A DNA stretch of 64,000 bases from JBFAPK01 sp040676675. GTDB taxonomy: Bacteria > Actinomycetota > Actinomycetes > Mycobacteriales > Micromonosporaceae. The notes under the pieces were generated by a model. That model was not told where the DNA came from. It was given only the letters and a program-made list of their open reading frames with translations, and ran no database searches. Every line of letters begins with the position of its first letter. Position 1 is the first letter of the stretch. Location: the NCBI RefSeq assembly GCF_040676675.1, contig NZ_JBFAPK010000040.1, forward strand, positions 17,375 to 81,374, given 5' to 3'. Position numbers and translations under genes: made by a program. This document shows, one piece after another, positions 1 to 7,396 of the stretch.

Positions 1-1
1 C

Positions 2-226
2 GAGGAGACCAGCGCCGTGCTGGCCGAGACGGTCGGCTCCGGCCGGGTTCCCCGGCTGTTCATGATCGAGGTCGAGTGCGCTCTGCACGCCTGGGAGGCC
101 GAGCTGGCCTGGACCCGGCGGACCCTCGCCGAAATCCGGGACGGCAGCCTCTACTGGCCCCGGGTCGAACGGACCGAACAGGGCTGGACCTGGTCCGCGC
201 CCGCCGCCGCCGAGGGGGCGAAGTGA
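2..226 (+). CDS. C-terminal part of a PadR-like regulator (partial)
   Basis: The gene enters from outside the window, so only the last 74 codons are visible, ending at TGA 224-226. The visible part is helical and amphipathic, with the run EVECALHAWEAELAWTRR followed by a short Trp/Arg-rich tail. This resembles the C-terminal dimerisation helices of PadR/Vir-type regulators, but the DNA-binding domain is outside the window, so the family call is tentative. Its stop overlaps the GTG start of the monooxygenase gene (GTGA, 223-226), so the two are translationally coupled. The regulator probably controls its own operon with the downstream oxidoreductases. Confidence 0.45.
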   Translation, partial: EETSAVLAETVGSGRVPRLFMIEVECALHAWEAELAWTRRTLAEIRDGSLYWPRVERTEQGWTWSAPAAAEGAK

Positions 227-1755
227 CCGAGGTGCTGGTCGTCGGGGCCGGCCCCGCCGGGCTCCTGCTCGCCTGCGAACTCCGGCTCGCCGGGATCGAC
301 ACGGTCCTGATCGAACGCGAGCCGCGGCGCCCCGACTTCTGCCGGGGCTTCAACCTCAACGCCCGGGCCCTGGACCTGCTGGACCGGCGCGGGCTCGCGG
401 ACCGGCTCGTCGACGAGGGATGGCCGGTCCCGCACGCCGCGTTCTCCGGCCTGCCGGTGACGCTGAACCTCGCCGGCGCGCGCACCGACCACCCGTACTC
501 GCTGGGCATCCCCCAGACCCGGGTCGAGGAGATCCTGGAGGCGCACGCCCTCGGCCTCGGCGTGGAGATCCGGCGCGGGCACGAGCTGCGCGCCCTGGAA
601 CAGGACCGCGAGTGCGTCACCGCCACCGTCAGCGCCGGCGACCGCGAGTACCGCGTCCGGGCCGCGTATCTGGTCGGCTGCGACGGCGGCCGGAGCACCG
701 TACGCAAGCAGGCTGGCATCGACTTCCCCGGTACCGGGGCGAGCCGTTACACCCTGCTCGGCGACGTCGAACTCGCCGAGCCCGCGGCGCTGCCGTTCGG
801 TGCCACCGCCGGCCCCGGCGGGACCGTGCTCGTCATTCCCCGCCCCGGCTACGTCAGGATCGCCACCGCCGATCCGCGACCCCCCGCCGACAAGGACACG
901 CCGGTCACCCTGGACCTGCTCCAGGCCGCGGTGGACGACGTGCTCGGGCGGCACGTCACGCTGCGCGCCCCGCGCTGGCTGACCCGGTTCGGCGACGCCG
1001 CCCGGCAGGCCGCCGAGTACGTCCGGGGCCGGGTGCTCCTGGCCGGGGACGCCGCGCACATCCACCCACCGGCCGGGGCGATCGGCGTGAACGTGGCCCT
1101 CGACGACGCGTTCAACCTCGGCTGGAAGCTCGCGGCGACGGTACGCGGGCACGCCCCGGCGCATCTGCTCGACAGCTACCACACCGAGCGCCACGCGGTC
1201 GGCGCGCGGGTGCTCGCGAGCACCCGGGCCCAGGTGCTGCTCGGCGACGCCGACGACCGGCTCGCACCCCTGGTCGACCTGCTCACCCGCGTCGCCGCCC
1301 ATCCCGCCGGCAATCGCGCCTTCGCCGAGGTCGTCACCGGCCTGGACATCCGCTACGACATGCGCCCCGAGAGCACCCACCCCTGGGTCGGACGGCTCGC
1401 CCCCGGCCTCGCCCTGACCACCGGTGCCGGCGCCACCGGCCTCGCCGCGCTCCTGGCCACCGGCCGGGGACTCCTGCTCGACCTGTGCGCCGGAAACGCC
1501 GTCGGCGGGACGGCCGACGGTTGGGCCGACCGGGTCGACACGGTCACCGCGACCTGTCCCGACCATCCGGAACTTCGCGCCATCCTGCTGCGACCGGACG
1601 GCCACACCGCCTGGCTGCGGACGGACGACGACGACTCCGACGGCGGTCTCCGGCAGGCGCTGGAACACTGGTACGGCCCGCCGGCGCGACCGGCCAACCC
1701 GTCCGCGCACCTGCCGGTCGGGCGGCCGGCTGGGTTAAGCTCCGGGCCCAGTTAA
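223..1755 (+). CDS. FAD-dependent aromatic hydroxylase (PheA/TfdB-type monooxygenase)
   Basis: A 510-residue class A flavoprotein monooxygenase, which uses NAD(P)H and O2 to hydroxylate an aromatic or polyketide-like substrate in the cytoplasm. The N-terminus has the Rossmann FAD motif VGAGPAGLLLA (residues ~6-16), then GCDGGRSTVRKQ (the DG motif, ~150-160) and GRVLLAGDAAHIHPPAG (the GD motif, ~268-285). A thioredoxin-like C-terminal domain of about 130 residues is typical of phenol hydroxylase-like members. The usual GxGMN after the GD motif reads AIGVN, a mild deviation. The GTG at 223 is chosen because it overlaps the upstream stop and leads straight into the FAD motif. It is followed 18 bp later by an SDR gene, suggesting a two-step oxidation/reduction unit. 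The substrate is unknown. Confidence 0.9.
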   Translation: MTEVLVVGAGPAGLLLACELRLAGIDTVLIEREPRRPDFCRGFNLNARALDLLDRRGLADRLVDEGWPVPHAAFSGLPVTLNLAGARTDHPYSLGIPQTRVEEILEAHALGLGVEIRRGHELRALEQDRECVTATVSAGDREYRVRAAYLVGCDGGRSTVRKQAGIDFPGTGASRYTLLGDVELAEPAALPFGATAGPGGTVLVIPRPGYVRIATADPRPPADKDTPVTLDLLQAAVDDVLGRHVTLRAPRWLTRFGDAARQAAEYVRGRVLLAGDAAHIHPPAGAIGVNVALDDAFNLGWKLAATVRGHAPAHLLDSYHTERHAVGARVLASTRAQVLLGDADDRLAPLVDLLTRVAAHPAGNRAFAEVVTGLDIRYDMRPESTHPWVGRLAPGLALTTGAGATGLAALLATGRGLLLDLCAGNAVGGTADGWADRVDTVTATCPDHPELRAILLRPDGHTAWLRTDDDDSDGGLRQALEHWYGPPARPANPSAHLPVGRPAGLSSGPS

Positions 1756-1773
1756 GTTACCGGGAGGTAGAAA

Positions 1774-2532
1774 ATGTCGGAGCAGTCCCGCGTGGCCATC
1801 GTGACCGGCGCAGCCCGCGGCATCGGTGCCGCCACCGCCCGGCGTCTCGCCGCCGACGGTCTCGCCGTCGCGGTCGTCGACCTGGACGAGTCGGCGGCCA
1901 AGTCGACGGTCGACGCGATCGTCGCGGCCGGCGGCCGGGGCCTCGCGGTCGGCGCCGACGTCTCCGACCGGGCCCAGGTGCAGGCGGCCGTCGAGCGGGT
2001 CGCCGCCGAGCTGGGCGCGCCCGGGGTACTGGTCAACAACGCCGGGGTGCTCCGCGACAACCTGCTGTTCAAGATGACCGACGCGGACTGGGAGACGGTG
2101 ATGGGGGTGCACCTGCGGGGCGCCTTCCTGTTCACCCAGGCTGCGCAGAAGTACATGGTGGAGCAGCGCTGGGGCCGGATCGTCAACCTCTCCAGCACCT
2201 CCGCGCTCGGCAACCGCGGCCAGGCCAACTACGCCGCCGCCAAGGCCGGCCTCCAGGGCTTCACCAAGACGCTGGCGATCGAGCTGGGTCCGTTCGGGAT
2301 CACCGCGAACGCGGTCGCGCCCGGCTTCATCGCGACCGACATGACCGCCGCGACCGCGGCCCGGATCGGCGTCAGCTTCGAGGACTTCCAGAAGCATGTC
2401 GCGGAGGAGATCCCGGTACGCCGGATCGGACGGCCGGAGGACGTCGCGCACACCGTCTCGTTTCTGGCCAGCGAGGGCGCCTCGTTCGTCTCCGGCCAGG
2501 TGGTCTACGTGGCCGGCGGCCCGAAGGACTGA
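1774..2532 (+). CDS. SDR-family 3-oxoacyl-ACP reductase-like oxidoreductase
   Basis: A 252-residue classical short-chain dehydrogenase/reductase, a NAD(P)-dependent cytosolic ketone/alcohol oxidoreductase. Visible motifs are TGAARGIG (cofactor binding, ~10-17), the NNAG stretch (~88-91), a catalytic Ser in NLSSTSA, and YAAAKAG with the catalytic Tyr and Lys. The C-terminus has the FabG-like pattern PEDVAHTVSFLAS and ends soon after VVYVAGG. GGGAGG lies 7 nt before ATG 1774. It probably belongs to one transcript with the FAD monooxygenase, acting on the same substrate. FabG-like SDRs are very diverse, so a fatty-acid role should not be assumed. Confidence 0.93.
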   Translation: MSEQSRVAIVTGAARGIGAATARRLAADGLAVAVVDLDESAAKSTVDAIVAAGGRGLAVGADVSDRAQVQAAVERVAAELGAPGVLVNNAGVLRDNLLFKMTDADWETVMGVHLRGAFLFTQAAQKYMVEQRWGRIVNLSSTSALGNRGQANYAAAKAGLQGFTKTLAIELGPFGITANAVAPGFIATDMTAATAARIGVSFEDFQKHVAEEIPVRRIGRPEDVAHTVSFLASEGASFVSGQVVYVAGGPKD

Positions 2533-2603
2533 CGGGCGGGGCCGGCGTGCCGGCCGCGCGGGCGGCACCGACGTCCGGGCGGCCGGCCCGGCGCGCGCCG
2601 TCG

Positions 2604-2609
2604 TAGCAT
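2604..2609 (+). promoter_or_regulatory. -10 box of a leaderless promoter for the GNAT gene
   Basis: TAGCAT lies 6 nt upstream of GTG 2616. There is no Shine-Dalgarno sequence in between, so transcription would start at or next to the start codon. No convincing -35 element is visible. Confidence 0.5.
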
Positions 2610-2615
2610 CGGCCG

Positions 2616-3170
2616 GTGCCTGAGCTGCAGCGGCTGCACGCCGGCCACGCCCCGGCGGTCCTGGCCTTCGAGCTGGCGAACCGCGCCTACTTCGCCGCCT
2701 CGATCTCCGACCGGGGCGACGAGTTCTACGAGAGGTTCGCCGACCGGCACAGTGCCCTGCTGGCCGAGCAGGAGGCCGGCCTCGGCGCGTACCACGTGCT
2801 CGTCGCCGAGGACGGCTCGGTCCTGGGCCGATTCAACCTGATCTTCGTCGAGGACGGCACCGCCGAACTCGGTTACCGGGTCGCGCGGCACGTCGCCGGT
2901 CGCGGCGTGGCGACGACGACCGTCCGGGAGCTGTGCCGGCTGGCGGCGACGCGGTACGGGCTGCGCACGCTCCGGGCGGCCACCTCCCGTGACAATGTCG
3001 CATCCCAGAAGGTGCTGACCAAGGCCGGATTCGTCCCGGTCGGCCCCGCCGACCCGGCGCACCTCGGCGGTAGGGCAGGTACCTGGTATCAGCGCGACCT
3101 GATGGTTCAGCCGCGCGGCCGGCGCAGCAGCCAGAGTAGGCCCAGCACCGGCAGGACCAGCGGGACGTAG
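2616..3170 (+). CDS. GNAT-family N-acetyltransferase (RimJ/RimL-like)
   Basis: An acetyl-CoA-dependent N-acetyltransferase of 184 residues. The fold is recognisable from GRFNLIFVEDGTAELGYRVA (strands 4-5), the acetyl-CoA loop VAGRGVATTTVRELC, and the C-terminal NVASQKVLTKAGFVPVG typical of RimJ/RimL/Acetyltransf_3 proteins. The acceptor may be a protein N-terminus or a small amine; nothing here decides which. The reading frame runs 64 bp into the convergent membrane-protein gene, so the last ~20 residues (Arg/Ser-rich) are antisense to that gene and probably not part of the fold. Confidence 0.88.
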   Translation: MPELQRLHAGHAPAVLAFELANRAYFAASISDRGDEFYERFADRHSALLAEQEAGLGAYHVLVAEDGSVLGRFNLIFVEDGTAELGYRVARHVAGRGVATTTVRELCRLAATRYGLRTLRAATSRDNVASQKVLTKAGFVPVGPADPAHLGGRAGTWYQRDLMVQPRGRRSSQSRPSTGRTSGT

Positions 3171-3583
3171 CCGTACCCCTGCCCGAAGTCGGACCAGACC
3201 GTGTCGTCCGGGAAGAGCGCGGCGTCGAAGACGCTCAGGAAGCCGACGGCCAGCACGCCCAGCAGCTCGACGCTGCAACAGGCCAGCGCGACCCGCCGGC
3301 CGGTGGTCCCGCCGCGCGCCAGCGCGACCGTGGCGGCGATGTAGATCGCCGCGGCCAGGGCGGAGAGCAGGTACGCGACCGGCGCCTCGGCGAACTTCGT
3401 GGCGATCTGGACGCCGGCCCGGGCGCTGGCCGCGACGGCGAAGAGCAGGTAGACCGCGACCAGGACCCGACCGGGTCCCCGGTTCGTGGCCCGCTCGGTG
3501 CCGTCGCTGCCGGCCGCCGGTTCGGTCCCGCCCGCCGGCTCCGACCTCGCCCCGGTGCCGGTGGCCCGTTCCGGCTCAGGCAC
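3107..3583 (-). CDS. Small membrane protein with about four TM segments
   Basis: A 158-residue integral membrane protein of unknown function. The first ~38 residues are polar and Gly/Glu/Thr-rich, likely cytosolic. About four hydrophobic helices follow (starting near VLVAVYLLFAVAA, AYLLSALAAAIYIAATVAL, VALACCSVELLGVLAVGFL and LVLPVLGLLWLL). The loop DDTVWSDFGQGYGY before the last helix resembles a small actinobacterial membrane-protein family with no assigned function. The GTG at 3583 overlaps the stop of the upstream gene by 8 bp, so the two are translationally coupled and probably form a complex. Confidence 0.75.
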   Translation of the reverse strand: MPEPERATGTGARSEPAGGTEPAAGSDGTERATNRGPGRVLVAVYLLFAVAASARAGVQIATKFAEAPVAYLLSALAAAIYIAATVALARGGTTGRRVALACCSVELLGVLAVGFLSVFDAALFPDDTVWSDFGQGYGYVPLVLPVLGLLWLLRRPRG

Positions 3584-3971
3584 CGGGAACCTGCCAGGTC
3601 TGCTGGAGGCGGACGATCAGCACCGGGATGACCAGGCAGATCACCGTGACGATCAGGGAACCCCAGCGCGTCGGCTCCATCCGGGCCAGTACCGCGGCCA
3701 GCGGCGGCAGGCAGACGATGGTGACCAGGTAGCCGAGGAAGGTGGCGGCCTCGCCGGGGCCGCTGTCGCCGGCCCACGCGAGGGCCGCGTTGACGACCAG
3801 CGCCAGCAGGCCCAGCTCCACCAGGGCCAGCCCGGCCAGGTGGGAGCGGTCCGGCGGCCGGTTGCGGGCCGTGCTCAGCAGGCTCCAGGCCGCGAGTACG
3901 AGCGACAGCACGATCGTCACCGTCGCCAGGGCGCCGCCCACCGGTGTCTCCGCCGCCGCGGTACTGGTCAC
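3576..3971 (-). CDS. Small membrane protein with four TM segments
   Basis: A 131-residue hydrophobic protein of unknown function, first gene of a two-gene unit. Four transmembrane helices can be seen (ALATVTIVLSLVLAAWSLL, LAGLALVELGLLALVVNAAL, ATFLGYLVTIVCLPPLAAVL, SLIVTVICLVIPVLIVRL). GTG 3971 is chosen over further-upstream codons because the upstream extension is charged and Cys/Pro-rich and lacks GC3 bias. Its stop overlaps the start of the next gene (3576-3583). No catalytic motif is visible; it may be half of a small two-component membrane assembly. Confidence 0.7.
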   Translation of the reverse strand: MTSTAAAETPVGGALATVTIVLSLVLAAWSLLSTARNRPPDRSHLAGLALVELGLLALVVNAALAWAGDSGPGEAATFLGYLVTIVCLPPLAAVLARMEPTRWGSLIVTVICLVIPVLIVRLQQTWQVPGA

Positions 3972-4109
3972 GGCCGGTCTCCGTGCGAAATCACCGGGAC
4001 AGCGTACATGCGGTGATCCGGGGTGAAGTCCGCCCCGATGGTATGGCGATAAACCCGCGTCTATCATCATGGTCCGGCTTGGCTGACGCGTACCCGGGGG
4101 TCGAACAGC

Positions 4110-4847
4110 GTGGGCGCGACGAGCATCAAGGAATTGACCAGCATCCAGCTATTGCTGATCATCGGTGCCCTCGTCGTGCTCGGGATGCTCGTACTCGCGG
4201 TGATGGCCGACCGGCCGGCGCGCCGGCGGCCGAAGCCGGAGCAGCTCCGGGCCGCCGCCCGGGCGATCGCCGCGCACGCCGCCGCGGTGCAGGCGGAGGC
4301 GGGTCGGGCGATCGCCGTGGCGGCCGAGGCGCGGGTAGCGGTGGCGGTGGCCGAGCGCTCCCGGAACGAGGCGTGGGCCGCCCAGGAGGCCGCGGAACGG
4401 GCGTACCAGGCGGCCATGTCGGCGGCCCTGGCCGGGCGGCAGGAGCTGCTCGAACTCGCCGCCGCGCAGGAGGCCGAGGGGCCACCGGAGGGCGCGGGCG
4501 CCGGTACCGACGGCGACCGGGAGCGGGCGGTGTCGCGGGCGGCGCTGGCGGCGTACCGCCGGGGCGACATCTCCGTGCACGAACTGCGCGAGGTGTGGCG
4601 CCGTACCGGCGAGGGCGACCCGCTCCAGGCCGAGCGGGAGCGGACCGCGGACCGGTGCCGGATGCAGCTGTCGGCGGCGCGGCGCGTCCACGACCGGACG
4701 GCGGCGACGCTGCGCCGGGCCGAACAGGCGGCCCGGGCGGCCGAGATCGCCGCGCAGGCGCTCAAGGACGAGGCCCGCGCGTGGGCCGCCGAGGCGCACG
4801 AGGCCCTGCTCACCAGCGAGCACTACAGCCGCCGTCGGCGCCGCTGA
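4110..4847 (+). CDS. Membrane-anchored, Ala/Glu/Arg-rich coiled-coil protein
   Basis: A 245-residue protein of unknown function. One hydrophobic segment near the N-terminus (residues ~12-32, LLLIIGALVVLGMLVLAVMA) is followed by a basic stop-transfer stretch DRPARRRPKP, giving a type of anchor with the bulk in the cytosol. The remainder is almost entirely helical and extremely rich in Ala, Glu and Arg, with a likely coiled coil at ~45-120, a linker rich in Gly/Pro, and a second helical block at ~150-240 ending in RRRRR. It may be a structural or scaffolding protein. It starts with GTG 4110 without a strong Shine-Dalgarno and stands alone between oppositely oriented and unrelated genes. Confidence 0.65.
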   Translation: MGATSIKELTSIQLLLIIGALVVLGMLVLAVMADRPARRRPKPEQLRAAARAIAAHAAAVQAEAGRAIAVAAEARVAVAVAERSRNEAWAAQEAAERAYQAAMSAALAGRQELLELAAAQEAEGPPEGAGAGTDGDRERAVSRAALAAYRRGDISVHELREVWRRTGEGDPLQAERERTADRCRMQLSAARRVHDRTAATLRRAEQAARAAEIAAQALKDEARAWAAEAHEALLTSEHYSRRRRR

Positions 4848-4920
4848 TCCACCCCCACTCGCCCCGCCCGGCACGGCGATCGGCAAGACTGGTGCTGATC
4901 GGGTGACATGGAGGTCGACC

Positions 4921-5826
4921 TTGCCGCGCTTTGGACTCTTCGGGACCGGGCACTGGGCCGCCGAGACGCACGCCGCCGCGATCGCGGCGCATCCCCGCGC
5001 GGAGCTGGCGGGGGTGTGGGGGCGGGACCCGGCCAAGGCCGCCGCGCTGGCGGGACGGTACGGGGTGCGCGCCTTCGAGGACGTCGACGCGCTGATCGAC
5101 GCGGTCGACGTGGTCTCGGTGGCGCTGCCGCCGGACGTGCAGGCCGACATCGCGGTACGCGCCGCCACGGCCGGCCGGCACCTGCTGCTGGACAAGCCGA
5201 TCGCGCTGGACGAGCGCGCCGCCGACCGGATCGTGCACGCCGCCGAGCGCTCGGGCGTGGCCTCGGTGGTCTTCTTCACCAACCGTTTCCGGCCGGCCGT
5301 CGCCGGGTTCGTCGCCGCCGCGGCGGCCGCGGGTGACTGGCACGGCGCCCGGGCAACCATGTTCGCGTCGATCTTCCAGCCCGGCAGCCCGTACGGCGGT
5401 TCGACCTGGCGGCGGGAGCGCGGGGGCCTCTGGGACGTCGGCCCGCACGCGTTGTCGATCATCCTGCCGGTGCTCGGTCCGGTGGTCCGGGTGGCCGCCC
5501 TGGACGGGCCGCGCGGCGCCGTGCACCTGCTGCTCGGGCACGCGGAGGGCGCGGCGAGCACGCTGTCGCTCACCCTGGACGCCCCGCCGGCGGCGCGCGC
5601 CCTCGACTTCACCTTCTACGGCGAGAACGGGTTCGAGCAGGTCCCGGCGGCCGAGGGCACCTCCGTGGAGGCGTTCACCCTCGCGCTCGACCAGCTGTTG
5701 GAGGAGATCGACGCGGGCACCCGCGACCACCGTTGCGACGTGCGGTTCGGCCGCGAGGTGGTACGGATCCTCGCCGCGGCCGAGACGGCCCGGGCGCAGG
5801 CCCGCACGGTCGAGCTGCCCGCCTGA
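4921..5826 (+). CDS. Gfo/Idh/MocA-family NAD(P)-dependent oxidoreductase
   Basis: A 301-residue sugar/inositol-dehydrogenase-type oxidoreductase. The N-terminal Rossmann domain starts with FGLFGTGHWAAETHA (NAD-binding, ~4-18). It continues with VDVVSVALPPDVQ and the signature LLLDKPIALDE, which carries the EKP-like Lys of the family (here DKP). The C-terminal alpha/beta domain contains GGLWDVGPHALSIILPVLG with the conserved Asp/His. TTG 4921 is selected because GGAGG at 4910-4914 sits 6 nt upstream; the GTG at 4903 lies before that ribosome site. Substrate unknown, and the gene seems monocistronic. Confidence 0.88.
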   Translation: MPRFGLFGTGHWAAETHAAAIAAHPRAELAGVWGRDPAKAAALAGRYGVRAFEDVDALIDAVDVVSVALPPDVQADIAVRAATAGRHLLLDKPIALDERAADRIVHAAERSGVASVVFFTNRFRPAVAGFVAAAAAAGDWHGARATMFASIFQPGSPYGGSTWRRERGGLWDVGPHALSIILPVLGPVVRVAALDGPRGAVHLLLGHAEGAASTLSLTLDAPPAARALDFTFYGENGFEQVPAAEGTSVEAFTLALDQLLEEIDAGTRDHRCDVRFGREVVRILAAAETARAQARTVELPA

Positions 5827-5830
5827 ACCG

Positions 5831-5872
5831 GGGCACGTCCGGCGGCCGGGTGGGCACGTCCGGCGGCCGGGT
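5831..5872 (+). repeat. Perfect 21-nt tandem duplication
   Basis: Two identical 21-nt units (5831-5851 and 5852-5872) start 4 nt after the stop of the oxidoreductase gene. They lie just upstream of the promoter of the small peptide gene. It is one of several such duplications beside stop codons in this window. Confidence 0.9.
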
Positions 5873-5881
5873 GGAAATGCG

Positions 5882-5910
5882 TTGCCCGGCCGGCGGGCCG
5901 CCGCTAGCGT
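5882..5910 (+). promoter_or_regulatory. Promoter of the small peptide gene (leaderless)
   Basis: TTGCCC (5882-5887) and TAGCGT (5905-5910) are spaced by 17 bp, a good match to a housekeeping-type actinobacterial promoter. The -10 box ends 7 nt before ATG 5918, so the transcript would begin at or near the A of the start codon. Confidence 0.55.
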
Positions 5911-5917
5911 GGCCGCC

Positions 5918-6040
5918 ATGTTCACGACGCACGCCCTGATCGACGCGGTCGGTACGCCGGCCGTCGCGGGGCAGCTGCTCGCGCCCCGCCCGCGGATCCG
6001 GCGTCCCGCCCTGGCCTGCCAGGACGCGACCGCCGTCTGA
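5918..6040 (+). CDS. 40-residue peptide, candidate erm leader peptide
   Basis: A short reading frame (ATG 5918 to TGA 6038-6040) directly under a well-formed promoter and upstream of the erm-type methyltransferase gene. The peptide starts MFTTHALIDAVGTPAVAGQL and continues with LAPRPRIRRPAL before ending in CQDATAV. Residues 24-29 (RPRIRR) contain two overlapping Arg-X-Arg triplets. Arg/Lys-X-Arg/Lys is the macrolide-dependent ribosome-arrest motif of known erm leader peptides, so the peptide could sense macrolide. The distance to the methyltransferase start (~285 nt) is long for translational attenuation and would fit transcriptional attenuation better. No homologue was recognised. The frame could also be fortuitous, but its promoter placement argues against that. 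Confidence 0.5.
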   Translation: MFTTHALIDAVGTPAVAGQLLAPRPRIRRPALACQDATAV

Positions 6041-6246
6041 CCGCCGGTCGTCCGGCCGCGGCGCCACGCCGCCGCCGACCGACCGTTCTCGTCCGTCGCC
6101 CCGTCCGGCCGTGCCCGGCGGTGCGCGCCGCCCGGATCGGGCGTGCCCGTCGCCGCGCCCGCCCGCAAGGTGGCGCGCCCACCGGGATCGACGCGCCGCG
6201 TCGCGCCCGTAGCGCATGCCAGGGCCATCCGAGTCCAGATCCGCTC

Positions 6247-6325
6247 GGACAGGCCCGGTCTCCGGCTGCCTGTCCGGTACCGCCGTCCCGCCGCAGCGGC
6301 CGGACGGCAGACAGGACTACCGGCT
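6247..6325 (+). promoter_or_regulatory. Candidate attenuator: two mutually exclusive stem-loops before erm
   Basis: GGACAGG (6247-6253) is perfectly complementary to CCTGTCC (6269-6275), with CCGG (6255-6258) and CCGG (6262-6265) forming an inner stem around TCT. CCTGTC (6269-6274) can instead pair with GACAGG (6310-6315), reinforced by CCGG 6262-6265 with CCGG 6320-6323. The second structure would cover the AGGA at 6313-6316 that serves as ribosome site for GTG 6326. Such 1:2 versus 2:3 pairing is the standard layout of erm attenuators. High GC makes chance hairpins common, so this remains a proposal. Confidence 0.4.
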
Positions 6326-7300
6326 GTGGCATCCCATCACCCACGATCGAACCGACCGCACGACCGCGACACACCGGGGAAGCACCCGTCGGCGGGCGAC
6401 CCGCCACCGAGGGACCGCCCGGGGCCGAAGGACCGCGCGTCGGCGGGCGACCCCGCGTCGGCGGCGCCGTGGCCGGTGCCGGGGCGCCGGTCCCGACAGC
6501 GGACCGAGCGGGACCGGTCCCGCCGCATGCTGTCGCAGAACTTTCTCGCCGACCGCGGCGCCGTCGCCCGGGTGGTCCGGGCCGCCCGCCCCGGACCGGA
6601 GGACCTGGTGCTGGAGGTGGGCGCCGGCAACGGCCAGCTCACCCGGGCGCTCGCCGCCCGCTGCGGGCGGGTGCTGGCGTACGAGGTCGACCCGCACCTG
6701 GTACGGGCGCTGGCGGCGGACTGCGCGCCGCTCGGCAACGTCACCTGCCGGGGCGAGGACTTCCTCGGGGTACGCCCGCCCGACGCGCCGTTCGCCGTGG
6801 TCGGCAACATCCCCTGGGCGCTGACCGCCCGGGTGGTCGACTGGTGCCTGAGCGCGCCGGCGCTGACCTCGGCCACCCTGCTCACCCAACTGGAGTACGC
6901 CCGCAAGCGCAGCGGCGACTACGGTCGCTGGAGCCGGCTGACGGTACTGACCTGGCCGGGCCACCACTGGCGGCTCTCGGGCCGGGTGCCGCGCTCGGCG
7001 TTCCGCCCGGTACCCGGCGTCGACGCGGGCATCCTGCGGCTGGAGCGGCGGAGCGTACCGCTGCTGCCGGCGGCGGCGCTGCCCGCCTGGCGGCGCCTGG
7101 TCGAACTCGGCTTCGGCGGCGTCGGCGGCTCGCTGCACGGGTCGCTGCGCGGCGGGTACCCGAGGCGGCGGCTGGACGCGGCGTTCCGGGCCACCCGCCT
7201 CGACCCGGCCACACCGGTCGGGTACGTCTGGCCGGAGCAGTGGCTCACGCTGTTCCGGCTGCTCCACGCGCCGCCCCGGGTACCGGCTGACCAGGGGTGA
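6326..7300 (+). CDS. Erm-type 23S rRNA (adenine-N6)-methyltransferase
   Basis: A 324-residue SAM-dependent rRNA methyltransferase of the Erm/KsgA superfamily. Members methylate A2058 of 23S rRNA and give macrolide-lincosamide-streptogramin B resistance. Diagnostic features are TERDRSRRMLSQNFLADR, which matches the start of ErmE-type cores, the SAM loop VLEVGAGNGQLT, the catalytic motif NIPW (residues 161-164), and YARKRSGDYGRWSRL followed by RLSGRVPRSAFRPVPGVDA. The catalytic loop usually reads NIPY or AIPY, so Tyr is replaced by Trp. A basic, Pro/Arg-rich N-terminal tail of ~65 residues precedes the core, as in ErmE. GTG 6326 is preferred because AGGA lies 9 nt upstream; ATG 6527 would delete the conserved RDRSRR. 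A strong hairpin follows the stop. Confidence 0.88.
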   Translation: MASHHPRSNRPHDRDTPGKHPSAGDPPPRDRPGPKDRASAGDPASAAPWPVPGRRSRQRTERDRSRRMLSQNFLADRGAVARVVRAARPGPEDLVLEVGAGNGQLTRALAARCGRVLAYEVDPHLVRALAADCAPLGNVTCRGEDFLGVRPPDAPFAVVGNIPWALTARVVDWCLSAPALTSATLLTQLEYARKRSGDYGRWSRLTVLTWPGHHWRLSGRVPRSAFRPVPGVDAGILRLERRSVPLLPAAALPAWRRLVELGFGGVGGSLHGSLRGGYPRRRLDAAFRATRLDPATPVGYVWPEQWLTLFRLLHAPPRVPADQG

Positions 7301-7306
7301 CCCGGC

Positions 7307-7342
7307 GCGACAGCCCGGCTCGTCGAAGGGCCGGGCTGTCGC
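7307..7342 (+). terminator. Hairpin terminator after the erm-type gene
   Basis: A perfect 13-bp inverted repeat (7307-7319 with 7330-7342) around a 10-nt loop starts 7 nt after the methyltransferase stop. It has no U-tract, as is usual for actinobacterial terminators. It lies between convergent genes and could serve both. Confidence 0.75.
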
Positions 7343-7396
7343 GGGCGGCCCGGCTCGGATCGTGGGCCCGGCCCACCCGGTCCGTCCGGCCCTTCG

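Noticed and set aside
5918..6040. The short peptide as a lasso- or lanthipeptide precursor
   Set aside because: No RiPP processing enzymes or typical leader/core signatures are nearby. The Arg-X-Arg run and position before erm favour a leader peptide.
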